A stretch of 64,000 nucleotides of DNA from assembly GCF_900104555.1 (NCBI RefSeq), contig NZ_FNJU01000003.1, positions 62,001 to 126,000 of the forward strand, in the 5' to 3' direction. Both the position numbers and the translations under genes were made by a program. Numbering within the stretch: position 1 is the first letter of the stretch; each line of letters opens with the position of its first letter. Of this stretch, positions 17,538-29,060 are shown piece by piece. The stretch is from Litchfieldia salsa. GTDB lineage: Bacteria > Bacillota > Bacilli > Bacillales > Bacillaceae_L. Under the pieces are notes generated by a model, which was given only the letters and a program-made list of their open reading frames with translations, did no database searches and was not told where the DNA came from.

Positions 17538-18713
17538 TTAAATCATTAACACCTGTCCTTCAATTATCAAATCTGAGGTTAATTCATTGATTTGTTTGAT
17601 TTTTTCAACGGGTACACCTGTTATTCTTGAAATCTTAAATAAGGTATCTCCTTTCTTAACCGTATAAACAGAATGGTGTGGATCATGTGCAAAGTGAAAA
17701 ACAAAGCCTTTACCTACTTCTTTAGTTGGCTTATCAACTATTACCTTTCGAGTGATTAAAGTTTCGATTATCTGTTTTGCTCTTGATTGGTATGTGTGAC
17801 TTTGAACAGCCTTATGGCCTCTAGCTTGGATTTTCATTCGCTTCTCGGCGTTATTTAAATAATAGGATATCTTTTCAATTGTGTCCTTGGGGGACGAGGA
17901 AACATCCAAGTCTTTTCCTGGTTGAAACTTGCTTCTTACTCCTGGTGTATCTAGAGTTAAAAGAAAACCACCTGAACCTAGAATTTCATATGTTCTTTGT
18001 GTAAGTATTTCAGGATAGTTTTGTAATCCTAAGATGATATCAGCTGAACTGTATACATTTTGAGTTTCAATGTAGGGGATAGGTCCATGTAACCATGATT
18101 TCGGAATATTTCTTCCTAAGTAAGGTTTCATTTGTTCCCAATCATTTCCCCAAAAATCAACTTGAATATCATCTTCAAGTAGGGGACGTAATAGAATGTT
18201 AATCGCCTCATGACGATAATGGTCTGGATATTCCTTTAGTTTATCAGGATATGCATTAGCCACAACAGCGATTTTAACTTGGTAATTAGAGCTTTTTTCA
18301 ACTGGATGATGAACGGAGTTTTCAAATCCAAAATCTAAATGAGAGGAGGGTATTCCCATTTTCTCATATCTATCAACAGTTTTTGGACATAACGTGAACA
18401 CGAAGTCAGGCTTCATTCGTTTAATTAACGGAATGGACCAAGTATCTGTATATGCAGGGTCTTCAACCGCCCAGTAAATCAGTGGGATATCCATTCCACT
18501 GAATTGTTCACGAATGATTAATTGTTTCATAGGTTCTTGTTCTACTCCCCAGCCAATCGAAATGGCTAACTCAGGCTCAAAGTCTTTAATCATCGTTTTT
18601 AATCTTGACTTCGTGATTGGGCCAGAGATCATTACATCATGACCATTTGCTTGAAACCCTCTAGGTAAGTTATTTGACCAGATAGAACTACTTTCTAGAA
18701 ATAGAATCCGCAC
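17538..18713 (-). CDS. CgeB-like glycosyltransferase with C-terminal LysM (paralogue 3)
   Basis: 391 aa, start GTG after AAAGGAG. Residues 1-335 are a two-domain glycosyltransferase resembling B. subtilis CgeB: MRILFLESSSIW at the start, IYWAVEDPAYTDTW near 82, and [19 protein letters not shown] near 240 in the nucleotide-sugar-binding half. A single LysM follows (YTVKKGDTLFKISRITGVPV to the end). There is no signal peptide. CgeB acts in spore surface maturation; LysM binds GlcNAc polymers, so the enzyme may be fixed to the forespore wall or coat from the mother-cell side. Last of three tandem paralogues with 16-19-base gaps. Confidence 0.85.
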   Translation of the reverse strand: MRILFLESSSIWSNNLPRGFQANGHDVMISGPITKSRLKTMIKDFEPELAISIGWGVEQEPMKQLIIREQFSGMDIPLIYWAVEDPAYTDTWSIPLIKRMKPDFVFTLCPKTVDRYEKMGIPSSHLDFGFENSVHHPVEKSSNYQVKIAVVANAYPDKLKEYPDHYRHEAINILLRPLLEDDIQVDFWGNDWEQMKPYLGRNIPKSWLHGPIPYIETQNVYSSADIILGLQNYPEILTQRTYEILGSGGFLLTLDTPGVRSKFQPGKDLDVSSSPKDTIEKISYYLNNAEKRMKIQARGHKAVQSHTYQSRAKQIIETLITRKVIVDKPTKEVGKGFVFHFAHDPHHSVYTVKKGDTLFKISRITGVPVEKIKQINELTSDLIIEGQVLMI

Positions 18714-18729
18714 TTTCTATTACACTCCT

Positions 18730-19923
18730 TTAATCTTTTTCTCTTATTTTTAGATAATCGTCTTCTTCTATTAAATCTGTTGTTAATTCATTTAATCTTT
18801 TTAAATAGTCTATACTTACATTATAATTTCTTGAAATTGCCCATAATGTATCACCAGGCTCAATCTTATGGAGGTCAAAGCTCTCCTTAAGTAAATCGAT
18901 GAATAATGTTGTTTTACCTTTACCATCCCTGTTAGCTTTTTCGCTACTAAGGATGGATTCATTAACTAAGGTATCAATCATATATCGTGCTCTTTCAGTA
19001 TAAGAATATTTTGAAACACTCTTTATCCCATTTTCTCTAATTTTTGCTAATTCTTTAGGGTTTTTTAGATATTCTTGGACAAGAATAATCGTTTCTTTTG
19101 GGGAAGAGGTGACAAGTAAATCATGACCAGGGTTAAAAAGTCTTCTTACTTCAGGTGTATCATTTGTTAATAACAATCCACCAGCACCTAATACCTCAAA
19201 GGTACGTTGTGTTACTTGTGTTGTATGATTCTGAACACCTAGAATTATTTTAGCTGAGGAATAGATTTTGTTTGCTTCTTCATATGAAACATATCCATGA
19301 ATCCATTCATCAGGGATATTTTTACCTATGATATGACCCATATCTTCCCAATATCTCCCCCAGAAATCAATCCTCATATCATTTACTAAAAAAGGACTGA
19401 TTAATGTATTGAGCGCACCGAACCTGAAGTGATCGGGCTTTTTCTCGTATAACATTGGATATCCATTTGCGATAACAGCAAGGGCTGCTTCGTAGAATGA
19501 ATGATTAATAGTTGGGAAATTTATACTTGAGTGATATCCAAAATCGAGGTGCGCAGCTTTTATTCCTCTCTCCTTGTAAAAAGGGACTCTTGATTGGCAG
19601 ATTGTAAAAACAAAATCTGGTCGAACTGTTTCGATGTAAGGAAGGGTAAATGTGAAGGTATAACCAGGATCCTCGGTCGCCCAATAAATATGTGGAATTT
19701 GTAATGGTTGAATATATTTCCTTAGCCAGTCCTGCTTTTCCTTTGTGTGTTCTTTTGTATGTCCCATTGTAATAATTAGTTCAGGTTGAAAGAATGAGAG
19801 AATTTCTTTTATCCTTCCTTCTGTAAGGGGACCAGATACTAATACTTCATGACCTAAGTCACTGAACCCATTTGGAAGACCATGGATCCACATACTATTA
19901 CTTTCTAAAAACAAAATACGCAA
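18730..19923 (-). CDS. CgeB-like glycosyltransferase with C-terminal LysM (paralogue 2)
   Basis: 397 aa, start TTG after GAAAGGA. Same architecture as its neighbours: MRILFLESNSMWIHGLPNGF at the start, IYWATEDPGYTFTF near 84, VTQRTFEVLGAGGLLLTND near 240, then one LysM (HKIEPGDTLWAISRNYNVSI) at about 350-395. No signal sequence or membrane helix. Sequence likeness among the three shows local gene duplication rather than independent gain. It probably transfers a sugar during spore outer-layer assembly; donor and acceptor are unknown. Confidence 0.85.
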   Translation of the reverse strand: MRILFLESNSMWIHGLPNGFSDLGHEVLVSGPLTEGRIKEILSFFQPELIITMGHTKEHTKEKQDWLRKYIQPLQIPHIYWATEDPGYTFTFTLPYIETVRPDFVFTICQSRVPFYKERGIKAAHLDFGYHSSINFPTINHSFYEAALAVIANGYPMLYEKKPDHFRFGALNTLISPFLVNDMRIDFWGRYWEDMGHIIGKNIPDEWIHGYVSYEEANKIYSSAKIILGVQNHTTQVTQRTFEVLGAGGLLLTNDTPEVRRLFNPGHDLLVTSSPKETIILVQEYLKNPKELAKIRENGIKSVSKYSYTERARYMIDTLVNESILSSEKANRDGKGKTTLFIDLLKESFDLHKIEPGDTLWAISRNYNVSIDYLKRLNELTTDLIEEDDYLKIREKD

Positions 19924-19942
19924 TTTATGTCAGTCCTTTCAT

Positions 19943-21975
<2,033 letters not shown>

Positions 21976-22125
21976 AGTGGCGGGTACTATTGAAACGGCA
22001 AAAGGAATGGTGATTTTGCCTGTTTTTATTCTTTTAGTATTCATTCATAGGTTTGATAGAGACAAACACCCTGCCAAAATGAAAAGGTTTGAATAATGTA
22101 TTAAGAGAAGAAAGGAGGGGTAAAG

Positions 22126-22620
22126 TTGATAAATGATTTTTCAGAGTTAGCAAAAGATCCTAGAATGTTGAGTAAAATCTTAACTAAACAGGTTTTGGGG
22201 AAATTTGAAGAACAGATGAGTTTGAAGCATGATCATAAAAAACATGAACATACAAAAAACGAGTGTCTTGAAAAACCCGTAAAACATAAGGAAGAAAAGC
22301 ACAAAGAAGAGAAGCATAAAGAAAAGGATAAGTTAGAAGATTTGAAGTATTTAAAAGAACTTAAACACCTAAAAGAACTTAAGAAATTGGTGAAAGAAAA
22401 AAAGGAACATTCTTTGTGTGGGTTTATAAAAAAATATGAAGGTAAGGATGTATCTGTTCGTACCCAATCTGGTGACTGTATTATGGGAATTATTAAAGAA
22501 GTGAGTAATCAAACTGGAATTGTAAAGATTCTACAACCTTCCACGTATTCTCCATATGAACCAGAAGTAAAAACGGTTATTCGCTGTCAAGATATTGAAA
22601 GTATCACAATCGACAAATAA
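22126..22620 (+). CDS. Putative spore coat protein: Lys/His/Glu-rich linker plus Sm-like C-terminal domain
   Basis: 164 aa, TTG start with AAAGGAGGGG before it. Residues 1-30 are helical; 35-100 are an extremely charged stretch with repeated KHKEEK and LKELKHLKELKK units, probably a long helix; 105-164 form a compact beta-rich domain (GKDVSVRTQSGDCIMGIIKEV ... VIRCQDIESITI) of the kind seen in small Sm-like barrels and in CotB-related coat proteins. No signal peptide. It is divergent from the LysM-glycosyltransferase operon and convergent with a GT2 gene. Coat assignment is inferred from composition and context. Confidence 0.65.
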   Translation: MINDFSELAKDPRMLSKILTKQVLGKFEEQMSLKHDHKKHEHTKNECLEKPVKHKEEKHKEEKHKEKDKLEDLKYLKELKHLKELKKLVKEKKEHSLCGFIKKYEGKDVSVRTQSGDCIMGIIKEVSNQTGIVKILQPSTYSPYEPEVKTVIRCQDIESITIDK

Positions 22621-22633
22621 TGGTAGGTGGTTT

Positions 22634-22675
22634 TATTAGACACAGAGGTTATCTTATATACACCTGTGTCTAATT
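22634..22675. terminator. Bidirectional hairpin between the coat-like and GT2 genes
   Basis: TTAGACACAG / CTGTGTCTAA perfect arms with an 18-base loop. It overlaps the stop codon of the minus-strand gene and serves both convergent genes; T runs are short. Confidence 0.65.
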
Positions 22676-23368
22676 CTCGTGTCTAACAACCTTTTTATAG
22701 TCTATGGTCTGTCGGAGTCTTTGACATTTTCGCATCAATCGAACATTTGTGGAATCTGACGTGTGATGTAGAGGAGTATTATATCTTATATAAGCATAAT
22801 GATAGGTAGATGTCGAATAGATCGGAACCTGTTCACTTAGACACTGTAATTGAAAATATGTATCTTCTCCTAAGTTCCGATCTGGAAAAGGGATTTTCAT
22901 TAGTAATTTCTTTTCGATTAAAAGGGTAGCACCCATTAATAGTGTGGATATATCAATATATCTATTATCTTGATTTGGATTATATAATCCCAGGGTCTGC
23001 TCTCCTTTAAAGTAAATATAGATTGATGACTTTCCAATCACCTTCGCATTTGTCTTCTTCACTGAATCCATCGCTTCCAATAAATAAAAAGGACTATAAT
23101 AATCATCATCATCAAACTTTGCGATGTAGTCATAGCTTGCTATGGAAACAGCGAGGTTCAAGCATTCTCCTAGACTCATCTTTTCATCTACCTGAATGAT
23201 CGTAATGTTTTTATGATTCATACTCTTTTCCTTATATAGACGATAGTCTAATTGATCGCCATTTAAGACAATAATGAGTTCTTTCTCTTCTAAATGTTGA
23301 GATAAATAGTTAGAAAATAGATTATGAATGAAAGGTTGCCTATTTGTACAAGTAATGACAGAAATCAT
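22670..23368 (-). CDS. Family 2 glycosyltransferase (CgeD-like)
   Basis: 232 aa. A GT-A fold is shown by ISVITCTNRQPFIHNLFSNY at the start, the acidic donor/metal motif AKFDDDDYYSP near residue 90, and FPDRNLGEDTYFQLQCL near 165. It resembles the N-terminal part of spore protein CgeD. ATG at 23368 lies eight bases after GGAGG; an upstream GTG (23377) overlaps the ribosome site. Promoter candidates upstream are TTGATA..TATTAT (sigma A style) and CATATTATA (mother-cell sigma style). Neighbours suggest a share in spore-surface glycosylation. Confidence 0.8.
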   Translation of the reverse strand: MISVITCTNRQPFIHNLFSNYLSQHLEEKELIIVLNGDQLDYRLYKEKSMNHKNITIIQVDEKMSLGECLNLAVSIASYDYIAKFDDDDYYSPFYLLEAMDSVKKTNAKVIGKSSIYIYFKGEQTLGLYNPNQDNRYIDISTLLMGATLLIEKKLLMKIPFPDRNLGEDTYFQLQCLSEQVPIYSTSTYHYAYIRYNTPLHHTSDSTNVRLMRKCQRLRQTIDYKKVVRHEN

Positions 23369-23540
23369 ATTGAACACCTCCGATATGAGTATTATGTATA
23401 ATATGATTTACTGGACTGAATTATCAATGAAAATATGATTAGTGTTATAAAATATAGATGATAGAATGAGTCCATTTTTGCTGTGATGGGATCATTAAAG
23501 AAAAGCCTCAAATCATAGTAGATTAGTCAGGCTTATTTTT

Positions 23541-23755
23541 AAAAGGCTGTTTTCGTATAGATTGTTGCTTTTAAAACCGCAGGCTGAATACACTTCGCGT
23601 CCGGCGGGTGACCAGTGAGCCTCCTCGTCGCTCATGCTCCTGTGGGGTCTCACTTTGGCCACTGGTCCCGCAGGAGTCTACGTGTATTCAGCCTGCTTGT
23701 TATTGCAATTTCAAAGTTATATGTAAAACAACAAACTTTGAGAAAACAGCCTTTT
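23541..23755. repeat. Interspersed palindromic element, copy 4 (reverse orientation, complete ends)
   Basis: This copy shows the whole unit best. The outer inverted repeat is AAAAGGCTGTTTTC (23541) / GAAAACAGCCTTTT (23742), with inner ends GCAGGCTGAATACAC (23579) / GTGTATTCAGCCTGC (23682-23696). The core is the reverse complement of copy 1, with GCCTCCTCGTCGCT and CCGCAGGAGTC. The outer right end overlaps the tatD-like stop codon by two bases. Confidence 0.88.
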
Positions 23756-24518
23756 AACAAGAAACATTATATAGTCTATTAACATTTTTCATTGTCATTT
23801 CAACAAATTCGTAAATAGGTTCATTCTTTAATTTTGCAACAATTGGGACAACCTCGTTTAGAAATAAAGGTGAGGTTGTCCTGTTTGCAAAAGGACCATT
23901 AAAAGGCCAGGGACCATCCGTTTCGAGTAACAACCGTTCTGTTTGGATATGGGTGACAAGTTGCTGGTCTCTTTCACGATATACAACTTCCGGTGTTACT
24001 GAGACATAGTAGCCTTGATGTGTGATCTTTTTTACAAGTTCCTTAGAAGCCTTTAACCAATGAAAGTGTGCTTTCTTTATTTCATTGTTGATTAATAAAT
24101 GATAAACAATTTCAGCATGCTCATGAACAGCGTGTAAAACCACTGGTAGATCTTTCTTTTTAGCTAAAAGAATCATGTTCGTTAGAAATTCTATATAATG
24201 TTCGAGTGAATGTACGCGTTCTTTTAGAGAATAGTAGGGAAGACCAACCTCACCTATGGCAGAAATTAAATGTTGCTCCGTATGTAAAAGTTGTTCCCAT
24301 TCCATCAGATCCTGCCTGCATGGTAGCTCCTGCTCAGGATGAAATCCAATGGCCGCAATGATAAAATCAGGAAATTTACTCTTCCAATTCAAGGTTTTAT
24401 AACTAGAATCAAGATTAGTTGATACAGCTACAATTTTTCTTATTCCAGCTTCCATCCATATGTGTATGTGCCTCTCAATATCTTTGTATTGATCAAGATG
24501 GATATGTGTATCAATCAT
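23754..24518 (-). CDS. TatD-family metal-dependent hydrolase
   Basis: 254 aa amidohydrolase-like barrel. Metal ligands are visible: HIHLD near residue 4, Glu in IGEVGLPYY near 92, LHAVH near 130, HFHW near 152, and LLETDGPW near 195. Family members are Mg-dependent nucleases, and some act on aminoacyl substrates. Length is usual. It begins two bases after the AlaX-like gene ends, so the two form one transcript; a link with tRNA quality control is possible but not shown. The stop codon lies in repeat copy 4. Confidence 0.85.
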   Translation of the reverse strand: MIDTHIHLDQYKDIERHIHIWMEAGIRKIVAVSTNLDSSYKTLNWKSKFPDFIIAAIGFHPEQELPCRQDLMEWEQLLHTEQHLISAIGEVGLPYYSLKERVHSLEHYIEFLTNMILLAKKKDLPVVLHAVHEHAEIVYHLLINNEIKKAHFHWLKASKELVKKITHQGYYVSVTPEVVYRERDQQLVTHIQTERLLLETDGPWPFNGPFANRTTSPLFLNEVVPIVAKLKNEPIYEFVEMTMKNVNRLYNVSC

Positions 24519-24520
24519 AT

Positions 24521-25705
24521 TTAAACTGCATTAAGTGAGTTAAGAATATTCTTTGCGGCTAATAGTGAAAATTTATTCATGTCTTCTATATCCTCAAAAC
24601 TAGCTTGAGCACTTAATGCATTTCCACCACCCTTACCGTTAAAATTCTTTAAATGTTCTTTAAAGTACTGACCAGAATGGAAATGATGGGAACCATTGTG
24701 AGCGAGTAACATTTTCCTTTCTAGTTGAGATTGAAAAATAACGATGTAATTTTGATCTGTTAATTGACGAGAGAGTCTTTGGACATCTTTTATTGTTCGA
24801 TCCTTGAATATGTAAGTTATTACATTTGATGTTTCAGCTTTTATTAACTCACTTGCAAAATGTCGATCATTTTCATCTGTGAGAGTTTCAACTTGTTTTT
24901 GAAGAGCTTTATTCTCATTTTCTAATTTTTCAATTTTAGATCGTAATGATTCACGATTACTACTGAGATGAGTTGAAATTTCATTGAGAATGTTTGAAGA
25001 TTCTTGGTAATCCTGTAATGCTCGGTAACCACACTTGAAGTATACACGAACCATTCCTTTTTGCTTTTCCATTTTAACAATTCGAATCATTCCGAGCTGT
25101 CCAGTATGATTTACATGAGTCCCACAGCAGGCAGAGACATCAATACCGTTAATTTCAACGATTCGTATATCTTCTGTTACATCCGGTATTTTTCTTAGTG
25201 GGAGCTTCGATAATTCATCCTCTGTAACATAATAGGTCTTTATCTCTTCGTTTTGATAGATATAATGATTTACTCTTTGTTCAATTTCACTTTTTTCATG
25301 ATCTGTTAGTTGAACGGTATCGATATCAATCGTGCAATACTCTGTTCCAAGATGAAAGCTCTTTGTAGCATAACCAAATTGTTCGATGATCACAGCCGAG
25401 AGTAAGTGTTGTCCTGTATGTTGTTGAGTATGATCAAACCTTCGCTTCCAATCAATTTGACAAGAAACTTCAAGTGTGTCGGGTTTTACTTCTAATTTAT
25501 GAAATACTTCGTTATCTTCCTCAAATACATCAAGAACCTCTATATTATTAATAAGCCCTTTATCAGCGGGTTGTCCACCACCTACAGGGTAGAAAGCTGT
25601 CTCTTGTAGTTCAATTAAATAAAAATCTTCACGTTCAATAATACGCGTAATCGTCGTATTCCATTCGGTAGTAGTTGGTTGAGTGTAGTACAATTTTTCA
25701 GTCAT
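24521..25705 (-). CDS. Alanyl-tRNA editing protein, AlaX-L type
   Basis: 394 aa. The N-terminal part resembles the second domain of AlaRS (FYPVGGGQPADKG); the editing zinc site is HTQQHTGQHLL near residue 95 plus CCGTHV near 188. A coiled coil at about 235-280 leads into a DHHA1 domain ending in GKGGGNALSAQAS. The enzyme hydrolyses mischarged Ser- or Gly-tRNA-Ala in trans. It is AlaX-L because it keeps DHHA1. Start ATG follows AAAAGGAGA. First gene of a two-gene unit with the TatD-like hydrolase. Confidence 0.92.
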   Translation of the reverse strand: MTEKLYYTQPTTTEWNTTITRIIEREDFYLIELQETAFYPVGGGQPADKGLINNIEVLDVFEEDNEVFHKLEVKPDTLEVSCQIDWKRRFDHTQQHTGQHLLSAVIIEQFGYATKSFHLGTEYCTIDIDTVQLTDHEKSEIEQRVNHYIYQNEEIKTYYVTEDELSKLPLRKIPDVTEDIRIVEINGIDVSACCGTHVNHTGQLGMIRIVKMEKQKGMVRVYFKCGYRALQDYQESSNILNEISTHLSSNRESLRSKIEKLENENKALQKQVETLTDENDRHFASELIKAETSNVITYIFKDRTIKDVQRLSRQLTDQNYIVIFQSQLERKMLLAHNGSHHFHSGQYFKEHLKNFNGKGGGNALSAQASFEDIEDMNKFSLLAAKNILNSLNAV

Positions 25706-25826
25706 ATGAATCTCCTTTTATGAAAATAATCTGCTATTCTTTCATTGTACCTAAACATGATGGGATATCAAAAAAATATTGAAAAAATAATCAAAAAATT
25801 TATCCAGACTAATCCGATAAAAAAGG

Positions 25827-25854
25827 TTGACTTTAAGGTTGGATGTGATAAAAT
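25827..25854 (+). promoter_or_regulatory. cysH: Sigma A promoter of the cysH operon
   Basis: TTGACT at 25827, 16-base spacer, TAAAAT at 25849. This leaves a leader of about 160 bases before cysH. I looked for a SAM riboswitch and for a clear CymR box in the 320-bp gap and could not support either. Confidence 0.6.
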
Positions 25855-26024
25855 TTAAAAAACAATACAGCTAAGGAAAGCAGTAATTAGAATGGTTTCT
25901 ATTCATGGAAGATGGTACATGATTTTTGTGAATAACCATTGCTTAAAAATAGGTACGAATACATAAAGTTGATTTGGAGCTTTGGGTCATTAGACTTGGT
26001 AGTTAGAGAGAGGAGAGTTTTGCT

Positions 26025-26738
26025 ATGAGTCAGTTAGTAACCTTTAAGAATTTTAATGAGATTGAAAGACTTGATTTTGATATAGAAAATGATACAAAAG
26101 GGGCCTTAGAAGTCTTAAAATGGGCTTACGATCATTATGATGATGAAATTGTTTATGCTTGTAGCTTTGGAATAGAAGGAATCGTTATGATTGATTTATT
26201 ATCAAAGGTGACAGATAAAGCGAGAATTGTTTTTCTTGATACAGATGTTCACTTTGACGAGACATACGAGTTAATCGAAAAGGTGAAAAAGAGATACCCA
26301 ACCTTAACGATCGAATTAAAGAAACCTAATCTAACATTAGAAGAGCAAGCAGAGCAATATGGTGCAGAGCTTTGGAAAAGTGATCCAAATAAATGCTGTA
26401 GCCTAAGAAAGATTCAACCTTTAAATGAGGTTCTATCTGGTGTAACTGCATGGATATCTGGATTGAGAAGAGAGCAGTCAGAGTCAAGAAAGAACACAGA
26501 TTTTCTTAACCTTGATCAAAGGTTTGAAAGTATAAAGATTTGTCCACTCATTCATTGGACATGGAAAGACATTTGGAGATACGCACATAAGCAAGAGTTA
26601 GACTACAACACATTACATGATAATGGCTATCCAAGTATCGGATGCAAGACCTGTACAAAACCAGCTTTTAACGCAGACGATATGAGATCAGGGAGATGGA
26701 CAGGATCAAATAAAGTAGAATGCGGATTACACACATGA
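26025..26738 (+). CDS. cysH: Phosphoadenylyl/adenylyl-sulfate reductase
   Basis: 237 aa. It reduces (P)APS to sulfite with thioredoxin. The CSFGIEGIV loop near residue 45 is the PP-loop; the Fe-S-type cysteines Cys124-Cys125 (NKCCSLRK) and Cys207/Cys210 (GCKTCTK) are present, which marks the 4Fe-4S form able to use APS. The C-terminal ECGLH supplies the catalytic Cys. ATG follows AGAGGAGAG. First gene of a seven-gene sulfate and siroheme set with the same order as B. subtilis. Confidence 0.95.
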   Translation: MSQLVTFKNFNEIERLDFDIENDTKGALEVLKWAYDHYDDEIVYACSFGIEGIVMIDLLSKVTDKARIVFLDTDVHFDETYELIEKVKKRYPTLTIELKKPNLTLEEQAEQYGAELWKSDPNKCCSLRKIQPLNEVLSGVTAWISGLRREQSESRKNTDFLNLDQRFESIKICPLIHWTWKDIWRYAHKQELDYNTLHDNGYPSIGCKTCTKPAFNADDMRSGRWTGSNKVECGLHT

Positions 26739-26760
26739 AACTAGAAGAAGGTAAACGAGG

Positions 26761-27840
26761 ATGACATTTACAATAGCAGCTTGCATAATTGCTTTATTTT
26801 TTGCTATGAACATTGGAGCTAGTGGTGCAGCAGCTTCCATTAGTATTGCCTATGGATCAGGAGCAATTAAAAAACGAAAAAATGCTCTCATTATCTGTGC
26901 AATCGCCATTTTCCTAGGTGCTTTTATTGGGGGAAGTGAAGTAGTTAAAACAATAGGTTCTGGTATTGTGCCACAATCACTACTCTCAGTGAAAGTTGTT
27001 TTGATTATCTTAATTTCAGCTACTTCTTCCTTATTTATAGCAAATCTAATAGGAATCCCTTTATCAACAAGTGAAATCACAGTTGGTTCAGTGATTGGAG
27101 TCGGAATTGCACTACAGTCACTATATGTTCATAAGATATTAGTAATCATTAGCTTTTGGATTATTGTTCCTGTGGTAGGATTTACATTCGCTCTCTTTTT
27201 AGGAAGATTTATTCAGAAATTAGAAATTAAATATCCTCAAATTAAAGGAAAGAAGTACAAACCAATTATCACCATTTTTGTAATCGTTATTGGGTTCTTT
27301 GAAGCCTTCTCAGCGGGAATGAATAATGTTGCTAATGCAGTAGGTCCTTTAGTTGGAGCAGGAATTGTGTCAATGGAATACGGAATCCTTATTGGCGGGT
27401 TGTTTATTGCATTGGGTGTATTATTCCTTGGCGGTCGTGTACTTCAAACAAATGCAAAGAAAATTACTAGTATCTCACTCTTAGAGGGTGGAGCAATCTC
27501 TGGAACAGGAGCAATCCTAGTTATGATTGCCTCTGTGTTTGGTCTGCCAGTACCACTTACACAGGTTACCAGCTCGGCTATCATTGGAATTGGTATGGCG
27601 AAAGATGGTATGGACATCTGGAAAAAACAGGTTATAGCAAAAATACTTAAAGTTTGGGTAGTTTCCCCGGTTTTCTCAATGGTCATTTCCTATGGGTTAG
27701 TGAAATTGTTTATAGATGGGGATTTATATACATTAGTTATTTTAGTAGGAGTTTGTGCTGCAACGTTAGGAACCATTAGCTTGATTAAAACAATTAAAGA
27801 AGACCAACGTCAATATCAAGAAAATGGTGGGGGAATTTAG
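26761..27840 (+). CDS. cysP: Sulfate permease, PiT-type
   Basis: 359 aa, about ten membrane helices, with the duplicated PiT signature: FFAMNIGASGAAASIS near the start and FEAFSAGMNNVANAVGPL near residue 180. In B. subtilis the homologous CysP imports sulfate rather than phosphate, and the operon position argues for the same here. It starts 22 bases after cysH. Confidence 0.92.
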   Translation: MTFTIAACIIALFFAMNIGASGAAASISIAYGSGAIKKRKNALIICAIAIFLGAFIGGSEVVKTIGSGIVPQSLLSVKVVLIILISATSSLFIANLIGIPLSTSEITVGSVIGVGIALQSLYVHKILVIISFWIIVPVVGFTFALFLGRFIQKLEIKYPQIKGKKYKPIITIFVIVIGFFEAFSAGMNNVANAVGPLVGAGIVSMEYGILIGGLFIALGVLFLGGRVLQTNAKKITSISLLEGGAISGTGAILVMIASVFGLPVPLTQVTSSAIIGIGMAKDGMDIWKKQVIAKILKVWVVSPVFSMVISYGLVKLFIDGDLYTLVILVGVCAATLGTISLIKTIKEDQRQYQENGGGI

Positions 27841-27892
27841 TAATTTTAAACCAAGTAAAAATATATGAATAATAAAAATAGGAGGAATAAAA

Positions 27893-29044
27893 ATGTCACA
27901 AAGCATACCACATGGAGGAACTCTAGTAAATCGCTGGAATCCAACTTACGATATCAAAAGTATTGAGAAGGAAATTGAGTTAGATATAATCGCTTTAAGT
28001 GATCTTGATTTAATCGGTACTGGGGCATATAGTCCAATCGAAGGCTTTATGAGTCAAGAAGACTATGAATCTGTAGTGGAAAATATGAGATTAGCTAATG
28101 GTGCTATTTGGAGTATACCTATTACTTTACCAATAGATGAAACGATTGCTAAGGATTTCTCAGTTGGTGATAAAGTGAAATTAGTAAGAGATGGAGAAGT
28201 ATATGGTGTTATTACCATTACAGATTTGTTTACTCCTGATAAAGAAAAAGAAGCTAGTCTTGTGTATCGTACAACAGATTTAGCTCATCCAGGTGTTAGT
28301 AAATTATTTGACCGTGGAACAGTGTATATTGGTGGACCCATTACTGTTGTCAAGAGAATTGAGAGAGACAAATTTGAACGATTTTATTTAGATCCAGTTG
28401 AAACAAGAGAAGTCTTCAAATCAAAGAACTGGAATACTGTTGTAGGTTTTCAAACTAGAAATCCAGTCCATAGAGCACATGAATATATTCAAAAAACAGC
28501 ACTTGAAACAGTTGATGGATTATTCTTAAACCCGTTGGTTGGCGAAACAAAGTCAGATGACATCTCTGCAGAAGTAAGAATGGAAAGTTATCAAGTGCTT
28601 CTTAAAAATTACTACCCAGAAGATCGTGTTTATTTAGCTGTATTTCCTGCAGCAATGCGTTATGCTGGCCCAAGGGAAGCGGTCTTCCATGCAATGGTAC
28701 GAAAAAATTATGGTTGTACTCATTTCATTGTTGGACGTGATCATGCAGGGGTAGGCGATTATTACGGAACGTATGACGCTCAGCTTATTTTTGAAAACTT
28801 CACAGCTGATGAGCTAGGTATTTCCTTATTATTCTTTGAACATAGCTTCTATTGCAAAAAATGTGAGAGCATGGCTTCAACAAAAACGTGCCCACATGAC
28901 AAAAGTGAGCATATGATTTTATCAGGTACAAAAGTAAGAGAGATGTTAAGAAATGGTGAAGTTCCACCAAGTACATTCAGTCGTAAAGAAGTAGTTGAAG
29001 TACTCATTAATGGCCTGCAACGAGAATCTGTAGGTGTTCGATAA
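27893..29044 (+). CDS. sat: Sulfate adenylyltransferase
   Basis: 383 aa. It forms APS from ATP and sulfate. The [12 protein letters not shown] motif near residue 187 and [12 protein letters not shown] near 280 are the two HxxH-type nucleotide-binding sites; a zinc-like cluster CKKCESM..CPH near 320 is typical of bacterial monofunctional Sat. RBS AGGAGG. It is monofunctional, without a fused APS kinase, which is supplied by cysC next door. Confidence 0.96.
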   Translation: MSQSIPHGGTLVNRWNPTYDIKSIEKEIELDIIALSDLDLIGTGAYSPIEGFMSQEDYESVVENMRLANGAIWSIPITLPIDETIAKDFSVGDKVKLVRDGEVYGVITITDLFTPDKEKEASLVYRTTDLAHPGVSKLFDRGTVYIGGPITVVKRIERDKFERFYLDPVETREVFKSKNWNTVVGFQTRNPVHRAHEYIQKTALETVDGLFLNPLVGETKSDDISAEVRMESYQVLLKNYYPEDRVYLAVFPAAMRYAGPREAVFHAMVRKNYGCTHFIVGRDHAGVGDYYGTYDAQLIFENFTADELGISLLFFEHSFYCKKCESMASTKTCPHDKSEHMILSGTKVREMLRNGEVPPSTFSRKEVVEVLINGLQRESVGVR

Positions 29045-29060
29045 AGGAGCGTAAGGAATA

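Noticed and set aside
25706-26024. SAM riboswitch or CymR box before cysH
   Set aside because: No conserved S-box motifs or terminator pair; AATCCGATAAAAAAGGTTG only vaguely recalls a CymR-type site.
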